DNA of 5,424 bases from an uncultured Clostridia bacterium (GTDB lineage Bacteria; Bacillota; Clostridia; Christensenellales; Pumilibacteraceae). Below the pieces are notes generated by a model. The model was given only the letters and a program-made list of their open reading frames with translations, was not told the origin of the DNA and did not search any database. The stretch covers positions 1 to 5,424 of the forward strand of contig CAKQVV010000120.1 in NCBI GenBank assembly GCA_934277845.1. The letters are read 5' to 3'. The first letter of the stretch is position 1. Each line of letters starts with the position of its first letter. Of this stretch, positions 1 through 5,424 are shown piece after piece. Made by a program: the position numbers and the translations under genes.

Positions 1-380
1 CGGTAATTCTTGCACCCACGATATTGTCGTTTACGCTTTTGGTTTTTCTTTCTTTCAGATATACGCTTATTTCCGCGTGGTCACCGGCGATGGTGGTAGA
101 GGGGAAGAAAATTTTTCCATCGCTGGGATTCTCGATCCGTCACGCGTTCCGCCATTTCGGCTCGTTGTTTTCGTTATTTTTTATCGTATGGCTGATTGCC
201 GTCGCGCTCAACGTGTTCGTCGGAGTCTTTACGTTCGGAGTCGGGCTTTTGGTATCTGTGCCTGTTACTATGTTCTTTATCAATCTTGTCAATATGACTT
301 TTTACTACGGAAGAACAGGCAAAAACTACTACGTAGACGGAACTGTGTTCAATCCCGAAGTCAGAAAGAAACAACAATAA
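1..380 (+). CDS. C-terminal part of a multi-pass integral membrane protein (5' end outside window)
   Basis: The reading frame is open from position 3 to the TAA at 378-380 and gives the last 125 residues. Its real start lies upstream: an in-frame TTG at 24 has no ribosome binding site and sits inside a hydrophobic helix. Visible parts are a hydrophobic segment ending in FRYTLI, then a polar stretch (SPAMVVEGKKIFPSLGFSIRHAFRHFGS) of about 28 residues, then two closely spaced hydrophobic segments (from LFSLFFIVW to VPVTMFF) separated by a short Gly/Phe turn. The tail is polar and basic, ending VRKKQQ. The pattern of helix, RY, an amphipathic stretch with a conserved-looking Ser-Ile-Arg, then a helix pair resembles DUF975 or the YciC/GPDPase-membrane-domain type of bacterial membrane protein. 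That assignment is by architecture only. Function and substrate are unknown. It converges on the serine operon and ends 13 bp before a strong terminator. Confidence 0.75.
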   Translation, partial: VILAPTILSFTLLVFLSFRYTLISAWSPAMVVEGKKIFPSLGFSIRHAFRHFGSLFSLFFIVWLIAVALNVFVGVFTFGVGLLVSVPVTMFFINLVNMTFYYGRTGKNYYVDGTVFNPEVRKKQQ

Positions 381-393
381 AAACATGGTATAC

Positions 394-430
394 AAAAAGA
401 CGGAGCGTTCGTTTGTCGTTCCGTCTTTTT
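394..430. terminator. Intrinsic terminator shared by convergent genes
   Basis: The arms are 394-407 (AAAAAGACGGAGCG) and 417-430 (CGTTCCGTCTTTTT), with a 9-nt loop. On the + strand the stem is 14 bp with one G-U wobble (405/419). The right arm ends in a T run, so it makes a textbook Rho-independent terminator for the membrane-protein gene that stops at 380. Read on the - strand it also ends in a T run and lies 18 bp past the serA stop. There the 405/419 position becomes an A-C mismatch, so the hairpin is slightly weaker in that direction. It probably works for both transcripts. Confidence 0.9.
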
Positions 431-448
431 GTTATTATTTCTGTTTGA

Positions 449-1606
449 TTACAGCGAACGTACCCGTAAAACGCCGTTCGTATTTGAAATTGCTTTGAGA
501 GTTTCGGTCGACAGCGTATCGTCCAGATCGAGAATGAGATAAGCGTAGTCGCCTTTTGATCTTGACATAAGGTTGGAAATGTTGACGCCTGCGCTTCCGA
601 TAGTGGAAGTAATAGATCCGAGTATGTTCTTTACGTTACGGTGAAATATCGTAATCCTGCTTTTGCCTTGGCGTGGCAGCGAACAAGCAGGCATGTTTAC
701 CGAGTTTGTTATATTTCCGTTCTCGATAAAATCTACGACTTGCCGTGCTACCATCACGGCACAGTTATCTTCGGCTTCCGGCGTGCTTGCACCGAGGTGC
801 GGTATTGCGACGACATTTTCGGTTGAAAGAAGCGCGTCGGTGGGGAAGTCTGTGACGTATCTGGACAACTTGCCCGATTTAAGCGCGTCGATGACCGCCG
901 CTTCGTCGGCAAGTTCTCCGCGTGCGAAATTGAGTATTGCCGCACCGTCTTTCATGAGCGCGATGGTTTCGGCATTGACGGTCGAGCATGTGCCGTCGTT
1001 GAGTGGCACGTGCAAAGTGATGAAATCGCTTTTTTTGAATATTTCGTTTATGTCGGTTTCTTTTTCGACGTGGTGATCGAGGTTCCACGCTGCGTCGATG
1101 GAAATGTACGGATCATATCCCAGTACTTTCATACCGAGATTGACGGCGGCGTTTGCTACCATTGCGCCGATTGCGCCCAAACCGATTACGCCCAGCGTTT
1201 TACCTTTTATTTCGCAGCCTACGAACGCGTTTTTTCCTTTTTCGACGGCTTTGCCGACTTCCGCGCCTTTGCCTGCGAGCGTTTTTGCCCAGGCGATACC
1301 GTCTGTAATTTTTCTGCCGGCAAGAAACAAACCGCAAATTACGAGTTCTTTCACGGCGTTGGCGTTTGCGCCCGGTGTATTAAATACGACGACGCCCTTT
1401 TCGCTGCATTCGGGAGTAGGAATGTTATTTACGCCCGCGCCCGCACGCCCGACGCACAGGACAGAAGCGGGGATTTCATAATCGTGCATGTTGAATGAAC
1501 GGAGAAGTATTGCTTCGGGATCGGGAAATTCACCGAAAGCATAGTTTTGTCCGAATTCCTGATCGGCGGCTGCGCTTATTGCGTTTAACTTTACGATTTT
1601 ATGCAT
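449..1606 (-). CDS. serA: D-3-phosphoglycerate dehydrogenase with C-terminal ACT domain
   Basis: It oxidises 3-phosphoglycerate to 3-phosphohydroxypyruvate with NAD+, the first step of serine synthesis, in the cytosol. The protein is 385 residues. The N-terminal substrate-domain half contains RAGAGVNNI (54-62). The nucleotide-binding fold has GLGAIG (142-147) with an acidic residue after the next strand (YDPY, D165). Catalytic-region motifs are NFARGEL (R229) and PHLGAST (H270). The Glu that normally completes the Arg-Glu-His triad falls on Asp257 (FPTD). A C-terminal ACT domain covers about 317-385. Aligned to E. coli SerA it keeps the serine ligands His322, Asn324 and Asn342 (E. coli H344, N346, N364), while Arg347 is replaced by Val325. 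The length fits the short type without an intervening ASB domain. The ATG start has AAGGAG 6 nt upstream. It is the second gene of the serC-serA operon. Confidence 0.95.
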   Translation of the reverse strand: MHKIVKLNAISAAADQEFGQNYAFGEFPDPEAILLRSFNMHDYEIPASVLCVGRAGAGVNNIPTPECSEKGVVVFNTPGANANAVKELVICGLFLAGRKITDGIAWAKTLAGKGAEVGKAVEKGKNAFVGCEIKGKTLGVIGLGAIGAMVANAAVNLGMKVLGYDPYISIDAAWNLDHHVEKETDINEIFKKSDFITLHVPLNDGTCSTVNAETIALMKDGAAILNFARGELADEAAVIDALKSGKLSRYVTDFPTDALLSTENVVAIPHLGASTPEAEDNCAVMVARQVVDFIENGNITNSVNMPACSLPRQGKSRITIFHRNVKNILGSITSTIGSAGVNISNLMSRSKGDYAYLILDLDDTLSTETLKAISNTNGVLRVRSL

Positions 1607-1611
1607 TGTCT

Positions 1612-1619
1612 TCTCCTTA
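1612..1619 (-). promoter_or_regulatory. serA ribosome binding site overlapping the serC stop codon
   Basis: On the - strand the serC stop TAA (1619-1617) supplies the first two bases of AAGGAG (1618-1613), which sits 6 nt before the serA ATG at 1606. The overlap means a ribosome ending serC covers the serA initiation site. This suggests coupled translation of the two enzymes; the coupling is inference. Confidence 0.85.
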
Positions 1620-2705
1620 ATTGCGATTTGCTTTTTCGAACTTTGTCATGAAGTCGATCAGTTTTTTTACTCCCTCGACGGGCATGGCGTTATAAATGCT
1701 GGCGCGCATGCCGCCGACGAGCCGATGCCCCTTGATGGAAACCAGACCGTTTTTTGATGCCTCATCTACAAATCTGGCATCGAGTTCGGGAGTCGGGGTA
1801 GTAAACGGTACGTTCATAATAGAACGGAATTCGGGCACAACGGGGTTTTTATAGAAGTCGGAATTGTCGATAAAGTCGTATAGTAATCCTGCCTTATATT
1901 CGTTGATTTTTTGTATCGCTTTCACTCCGCCGATGCTTTTCAGGTATTTGAATACTTCGGTCGCGACATAGGTTACAAAAGCGGGAGGCGTGTTGTAAAG
2001 ACTTTTATTTTCAACTTGCGTGCTCCATTTCATCATAGTCGGACAACAGGGATTTTCTTTGCCGAGCACATCATTGCGGATAATAACGATCGTTACGCCT
2101 GCCGGGGCGATATTTTTCTGTGCGCCGGCATATATTACGGCAAACTTGCTTACATCGAGTTCCTGACTGAGAATACACGACGAAAGATCGGCAACGAGCG
2201 GCACGTTTCCGGTGTCCGGGACGGACGAATAGCGAGTACCGAAAATAGTATTGTTATAGCAAATGTGCGCATAGTCTGCATTCGGACGAAACATACCCGC
2301 GTCGAGTTTCGGAATATAAGTATAGTTTTTGTCCTCGCTCGACGCGACTTTCAGCATGTCGCCGTATTTCTTTGCTTCGGAAAAAGCCTTCTTGGAGAAA
2401 TTTCCTGTCACGACGTAATCGCCTCTCGTGTCGGTCGAACCGTGCGCAAGATTGAGCGGTACGGCTTCAAACTGCATCGACGCGCCGCCCTGAACGAAAA
2501 TCACCGAGTAGTTGTCGGGAATATTCATAAGATCGCGAAGCAATGATTCGGCTTCGGCATTGATTTTTTCATAAGGTTTCGAACGGTGGCTCATTTCCAT
2601 AACGGACATTCCCGTTCCCTCATAGTCGAGAAGATTCGCCTGTACTTTTTTCAATACTTCCTCGGGAAGCATCGACGGACCGGCGGAAAAATTGTAAACT
2701 CTCAT
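1617..2705 (-). CDS. serC: Phosphoserine aminotransferase
   Basis: This PLP enzyme transfers an amino group from glutamate to 3-phosphohydroxypyruvate to make O-phosphoserine, the second step of serine synthesis. At 362 residues it has normal family length. The N-terminus NFSAGPSMLPEEVL (5-18) is diagnostic. SHRSKPYE (from S39) carries the substrate-side His40 and Arg41. GGASMQF (73-79) binds the PLP phosphate. Thr153 (NNTIFGT) and Asp173 (ADLSS) are the expected cofactor contacts. The Schiff-base lysine is Lys197 in AGAQKNIAPAG. GHRLVGGMRASIYNA (from G326) provides His327, Arg328 and Arg334. The residue that normally stacks on the PLP ring, Trp in most characterised enzymes, is Phe103 here (TGNFSKKA). 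The ATG at 2705 has AAAGGAG 7 nt upstream. It is the first gene of the operon; serA follows after 10 bp. A SerB-type phosphatase is not in the window. Confidence 0.96.
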   Translation of the reverse strand: MRVYNFSAGPSMLPEEVLKKVQANLLDYEGTGMSVMEMSHRSKPYEKINAEAESLLRDLMNIPDNYSVIFVQGGASMQFEAVPLNLAHGSTDTRGDYVVTGNFSKKAFSEAKKYGDMLKVASSEDKNYTYIPKLDAGMFRPNADYAHICYNNTIFGTRYSSVPDTGNVPLVADLSSCILSQELDVSKFAVIYAGAQKNIAPAGVTIVIIRNDVLGKENPCCPTMMKWSTQVENKSLYNTPPAFVTYVATEVFKYLKSIGGVKAIQKINEYKAGLLYDFIDNSDFYKNPVVPEFRSIMNVPFTTPTPELDARFVDEASKNGLVSIKGHRLVGGMRASIYNAMPVEGVKKLIDFMTKFEKANRN

Positions 2706-2777
2706 ATCGGCTCTCCTTTATTAAAAAATGTTGTCGTGACAAAGAAATTATTTATTGTAATAAAGCACATTTGTAAC

Positions 2778-2806
2778 ATTATAATATTAAAGATAATAAA
2801 AAGCAA
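2778..2806 (-). promoter_or_regulatory. Predicted sigma-A promoter of the serC-serA operon
   Basis: On the - strand a perfect TATAAT (2783-2778) follows TTGCTT (2806-2801) with a 17-bp spacer. The -35 matches the consensus TTGACA at three of six positions, so strength is moderate or activator-dependent. The start site would be near 2771, giving a leader of about 65 nt before the serC ATG. It is the best-spaced candidate I find upstream of serC, but the region is AT-rich, so chance TATAAT-like matches are expected. Confidence 0.55.
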
Positions 2807-2899
2807 GCATTTCGGGTATATTTTTCTTTATTGAAGTAAATTATTTTATCGTAGTAACGCTAGTAATATTTATATAATGCAAGAAAATATATAATTATA

Positions 2900-2928
2900 T
2901 TGACTTTATTTTTGAAATCGGATATAAT
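2900..2928 (+). promoter_or_regulatory. Strong predicted sigma-A promoter of the coiled-coil operon
   Basis: TTGACT (2900-2905, five of six consensus) and TATAAT (2923-2928, perfect) are separated by exactly 17 bp. The start site would be near 2935, about 73 nt before the ATG at 3008. Near-consensus boxes with ideal spacing suggest high basal strength, which fits with a need for the repressor-like dyads that overlap it. Confidence 0.85.
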
Positions 2929-2932
2929 ATCC
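2920..2932. repeat. 13-bp palindrome over the -10 box
   Basis: GGATAT and ATATCC form perfect 6-bp arms around a central A, and the TATAAT box lies inside. It shares its last two bases (CC, 2931-2932) with the next palindrome. The inner TA-rich part comes free with a -10 box; the GG/CC ends are the informative addition. Confidence 0.6.
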
Positions 2933-2951
2933 ATATATACGCTATATATGG
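2931..2951. promoter_or_regulatory. 21-bp inverted repeat at the transcription start, candidate operator
   Basis: Perfect 9-bp arms CCATATATA (2931-2939) and TATATATGG (2943-2951) flank CGC. The repeat begins 2 bp after the -10 box and spans the predicted start near 2935. That is the usual place for a repressor operator, since a bound dimer would block polymerase. It could also form a 5' hairpin if transcription began at about 2931, but the AT-rich stem and 3-nt loop make that less attractive. No regulator gene is in the window. Confidence 0.6.
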
Positions 2952-3007
2952 CGTTATGACTAAACCGAACGCGTTTAAGATTGAATACATGGAAACGGGA
3001 GACGTAA

Positions 3008-5080
3008 ATGGAACTATTTACTATCGGGAATTATTCGGTCAGCCTTATCGACGTAATAGTTGCGGCGGTCAGTATTTTGGTGCTGGCACTGTTTTTGATT
3101 TTTATTATAAGGGATATAAAAAAGGAATCGCGCGCGGCAAAATCTGACGAATATTCCGGCGAGACAACGAAGAATACTGTCGTTGTTTCCGCTACGGGCG
3201 ATATTGCGGTGAAATCGCGTAAAGAAATCCTTCAAGCCGAAAAGGCAGCGAAAAAAGAAGCAAAGAAAAAAGGGAATGCGGATAAAACACGAGTTGAGGC
3301 CGATCCGGTAGTTAAACTGCTCGGATTCGATCCGTATGCTCCCGTCGAAAACGAAAACTGCGAGATAACCGAAACTTATTACGACGAAACGCATGAAACC
3401 GAAGATATGCGTACGCTTCGCGAAAAAATGCGCGTCGCAAAAGATTCGGAGAATAAACTGAAAACGATTAGGGAGCGTCGCGATAAAGTAAATTACGAAC
3501 TGGAGAAAATTTCTCGTTACGTGAGAGATAATAAGGTAATTATTTCTACAAGTCGTGCGGCGAGTGAAAAACTCAAAGCCGAACTCGGTACTCTCACCGC
3601 CGACAAAAAGACTGAGAAATCCAATAAACAAACGGTTGCGAAGATCAGATCGGAACTCGATAATAACGTAAGTACCGCGGAAACTTTGCGTGGAAGCGTG
3701 GAGAAGAAAGAAGGAGAAGAGAAACTTCTCAAAAGCGTTCTTAATTATCTCGAAACCGAAATTGCAAAGACCGAACGCGAATTGTCGTTTGTGAATGCCG
3801 ATATTGACAGACTGAACGAAACCGTCGGCGCAGAACTTAAAAAAATCGAGAACGACAACCGCGCACGTACGCTCATGAACAAGTACGGCGACTTAAAGCC
3901 TTTGCTTACCGATGCCAATCGCACTTACCGCGAAATCGTGAAAGCCGATTCGGAACTTAGCGACGTTCATTCGCAAAAACATTATGTGAAAGCAAAACTC
4001 GACGCGGCGATGAACGAACTGAAACTTTCTTACGGCGCACAGGAAATCGAACTTACGACGCGCAAGATCGGCGAACTTAACCGCAGACTTATCGTGCTCG
4101 ACGCCAAAGAAGAGGAACTTATCGGAACGAAAGAGGATAAACTCGCTCGTTACGCTGTGGCGAAACGTAAGGCAAACGATTTTCTCGATTCCGAAAAATA
4201 CGAACTCGACGATATAATAGTTGCGGAAGATAAAGTCGTAGGCGAGCTCGAATATGAACAACTCAAAGAAGAATACGAGTACAAAAAGACCGAATCGAAA
4301 AAAGTATACGACGCGGCGCAAAAGCAATATGACGCGCTCACAGGAAAAAAGGTAAAGTTCAATAAAAAACAGCAGGATTTGAAACGCGCGTACGAAGACG
4401 AAGTCGCGGCTGCATTATCGGAACTCAGGCTGGCTCGTGCCGACTACGAAAAAGCGGCATCCGATTGCGACAAAATTTTGCCGTCGCTTTCGCCCGCATC
4501 GCTGGTCGAATCCGGAAGCGGCGTTATTTCAAAAGAGCGTATATCCAAAAAATCGGCGCTGGATAAAACCGAACGTGACCGCATCAATTCGGCACGGGCG
4601 CGTAGAATCGTCGACACCGTGACGGCGGATAAAACCGCAGAATTTGCGGTAAGCCAAGAGCCCGTTGAAGTTTTGCGTCCGGGCGGGTCCGGAGTGCGTC
4701 AGTCGAATTTGCCTGCACCACCTACCGGCGAGCAGTTGCGTCGAATTATGAACAGGTTAAACGAACTCGAACGCATTGCTTTGAGAGAAAAAGAACAGCG
4801 AGCGATGATGCGGGTTGAAAATTACGCCATGGATTCCGCGAGTAAGATCGATCGCCGAAAGGCTCAGATAGTTGCCATGCGTAAGAATCTGAAATATATA
4901 GACAGCCTGCAGGCAGCCAAAGAGTTTAAACAAAAACTTTATCGTTTGTCGATTTCGCTCGACGAAGACGAAATGAGCGATAACGTGCTTGCGGAAATGA
5001 TTCGCAGGACAATGAACGAGGCAACTGCTCTCGGCGATCGCGCGGGACGAAACAACGGTAATCCCGCAAACCGCTATTAA
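3008..5080 (+). CDS. Membrane-anchored long coiled-coil protein of unknown function
   Basis: I do not recognise this 690-residue protein. Residues 12-34 are one strongly hydrophobic helix directly followed by RDIKKESR, so by the positive-inside rule the rest is cytoplasmic. Residues 68-90 are a Lys/Ala-rich basic stretch. A short ordered-looking segment, VVKLLGFDPYAPVENE (101-116), precedes a long charged helical region at about 130-490. Between 113 and 491 there is a single proline (P298), so the coil may be two segments with a break near 294-300. A Gly/Pro-rich linker follows (about 492-575, including RPGGSG), then a second basic helical region (575-680) and a polar tail ending NPANRY. There are two Cys (118, 487) and no Trp. 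The ATG has GGGAG 6 nt upstream, behind a near-consensus promoter. The topology recalls EzrA (N-terminal anchor plus cytoplasmic coil), but I see no sequence basis for homology. A scaffold or envelope-linked role is inference. Confidence 0.85.
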   Translation: MELFTIGNYSVSLIDVIVAAVSILVLALFLIFIIRDIKKESRAAKSDEYSGETTKNTVVVSATGDIAVKSRKEILQAEKAAKKEAKKKGNADKTRVEADPVVKLLGFDPYAPVENENCEITETYYDETHETEDMRTLREKMRVAKDSENKLKTIRERRDKVNYELEKISRYVRDNKVIISTSRAASEKLKAELGTLTADKKTEKSNKQTVAKIRSELDNNVSTAETLRGSVEKKEGEEKLLKSVLNYLETEIAKTERELSFVNADIDRLNETVGAELKKIENDNRARTLMNKYGDLKPLLTDANRTYREIVKADSELSDVHSQKHYVKAKLDAAMNELKLSYGAQEIELTTRKIGELNRRLIVLDAKEEELIGTKEDKLARYAVAKRKANDFLDSEKYELDDIIVAEDKVVGELEYEQLKEEYEYKKTESKKVYDAAQKQYDALTGKKVKFNKKQQDLKRAYEDEVAAALSELRLARADYEKAASDCDKILPSLSPASLVESGSGVISKERISKKSALDKTERDRINSARARRIVDTVTADKTAEFAVSQEPVEVLRPGGSGVRQSNLPAPPTGEQLRRIMNRLNELERIALREKEQRAMMRVENYAMDSASKIDRRKAQIVAMRKNLKYIDSLQAAKEFKQKLYRLSISLDEDEMSDNVLAEMIRRTMNEATALGDRAGRNNGNPANRY

Positions 5081-5114
5081 GTTTATTTGACGTAATTTAT
5101 AAGGAGAATTTCTT

Positions 5115-5424
5115 ATGAACGATAATTACGATTACCGCAAGACCGGCTCATTCGTCGGGGATGACGTTTTCGACGATTTTGAAGACGAAAAACTCGATAA
5201 AGTTCTGGACGAAATTGCTGAGATCAGGCAAACGATTCAAGGACTTCCGGATTCCTATGACGATTTTGGGGGCGGTTATGACGAAGTGACCAAACTTCGC
5301 GACGAAGTGCGTTTTTCCAAAACCACGCAACGTCTTCAGGACGAAATCAAACGTCTTTCCAACAGAATCAACGATTTTCGCGACGAAAGCAATGCCGCCG
5401 GCGAGCGCACAGAATCGGTTACGC
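5115..5424 (+). CDS. N-terminal part of an acidic cytosolic coiled-coil protein (3' end outside window)
   Basis: ATG at 5115 has AAGGAG (5101-5106) 8 nt upstream, and the frame stays open to the window edge, giving 103 residues. It begins MNDNYDYRKTGSF, followed by a very acidic stretch (residues 16-25 contain seven Asp/Glu). An amphipathic helix follows at about 26-43, then a Gly-rich turn (FGGGY, 51-55). A heptad-patterned helix starts at 57, with V58, L61, V65 and then L74, I78, L81, I85 in core spacing. No signal peptide or membrane helix is visible. It starts 34 bp after the 690-residue gene with no terminator between, so the two are probably cotranscribed. The acidic start contrasts with the basic segments of the upstream protein and could allow contact between them; that is inference. 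I do not recognise a family. Confidence 0.8.
   Translation, partial: MNDNYDYRKTGSFVGDDVFDDFEDEKLDKVLDEIAEIRQTIQGLPDSYDDFGGGYDEVTKLRDEVRFSKTTQRLQDEIKRLSNRINDFRDESNAAGERTESVT

Larger units (their letters stand above)
2706..3007. other. AT-rich divergent intergenic regulatory region
   Basis: This 302-bp stretch has no convincing gene. It separates serC (-) from the coiled-coil gene (+) and is much more AT-rich than the flanking coding DNA. It holds one promoter for each direction, whose -35 boxes lie about 93 bp apart, plus several short dyads. I see no T-box, SAM or other riboswitch core. With the start sites predicted here the two leaders would be only about 65 nt (serC) and about 73 nt (3008 gene), too short for a T-box. 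Confidence 0.75.

Noticed and set aside
1010..1498. 162-codon open frame on the + strand opposite serA
   Set aside because: It is a shadow of serA. The Phe/Cys/Tyr-rich composition is typical of an antisense reading and no start signal is present.
1911..2546. 211-codon open frame on the + strand opposite serC
   Set aside because: It is antisense to a clear serC, has no ribosome binding site, and its translation is rich in Arg, His and Ile with no recognisable family. Codon bias of the real gene explains the open frame.
2852..2866. Direct repeat TAGTAA (2852-2857 and 2861-2866)
   Set aside because: Two 6-mers in AT-rich DNA at 9-bp spacing are easily due to chance, and they are not positioned relative to either promoter in an informative way.
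2706..2900. Possible T-box or other amino-acid riboswitch upstream of serC
   Set aside because: No T-box core, antiterminator or transcription-terminator pair is visible, and the predicted leader is only about 65 nt.
2956..3147. 63-codon frame on the + strand overlapping the start of the 690-residue gene, a possible upstream peptide
   Set aside because: The ATGs at 2956 and 2989 lack ribosome binding sites, whereas the ATG at 3008 has GGGAG at ideal spacing and opens a long frame with a clear membrane anchor.
3014..3631. 205-codon open frame on the - strand inside the coiled-coil gene
   Set aside because: The Lys/Glu-rich codons (AAA, GAA) read backwards give a Phe/Leu-rich frame that mimics a membrane protein. 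There is no ribosome binding site or promoter support.
5042..5067. GCGGGA/TCCCGC hairpin near the end of the 690-residue gene
   Set aside because: It has a 6-bp stem with a 14-nt loop, lies within coding sequence, and is not followed by a T run, so it is not a convincing terminator between the two genes.

Overview
The window looks like an ordinary chromosomal stretch from a Clostridia-like Firmicute, probably an uncultured lineage. Every visible gene has a strong AGGAG-type ribosome binding site. The promoters are sigma-A-like and AT-rich, the serC-serA pair is of the short clostridial type, and CpG-containing codons are common, unlike classic AT-rich Clostridium. The taxonomic call is inference from style and gene content; nothing here fixes a genus.

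Layout. Positions 1-380 (+) hold the 3' end of a multi-pass membrane protein gene. Positions 394-430 hold a strong hairpin that ends this gene and also lies just past the 3' end of the convergent serine operon. Positions 449-2705 (-) hold serC followed by serA, 10 bp apart, with the serC stop codon built into the serA ribosome binding site. Positions 2706-3007 are an AT-rich divergent regulatory region. It has a weak-to-moderate promoter for serC (-) and a near-consensus promoter (+) with two back-to-back palindromes over the -10 and start site. Positions 3008-5080 (+) encode an unrecognised 690-residue protein with one N-terminal membrane helix and a very long, almost proline-free coiled coil. 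From 5115 to the window end, the start of a second, acidic, soluble coiled-coil protein follows in what is probably the same transcript.

How the genes work together. SerA oxidises 3-phosphoglycerate and SerC transaminates the product to phosphoserine, so the minus-strand operon supplies two of the three steps to serine. The phosphatase (SerB-type) is not in the window. SerA keeps three residues matching the known serine-binding residues of the E. coli ACT domain, so feedback inhibition is plausible. The plus-strand pair at 3008 and 5115 appears to be a separate unit, possibly a membrane-tethered scaffold and a cytosolic partner. Its function is unknown and it is the part of the window most worth following up.

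No rRNA, tRNA, CRISPR array, insertion sequence or recognisable riboswitch was seen.
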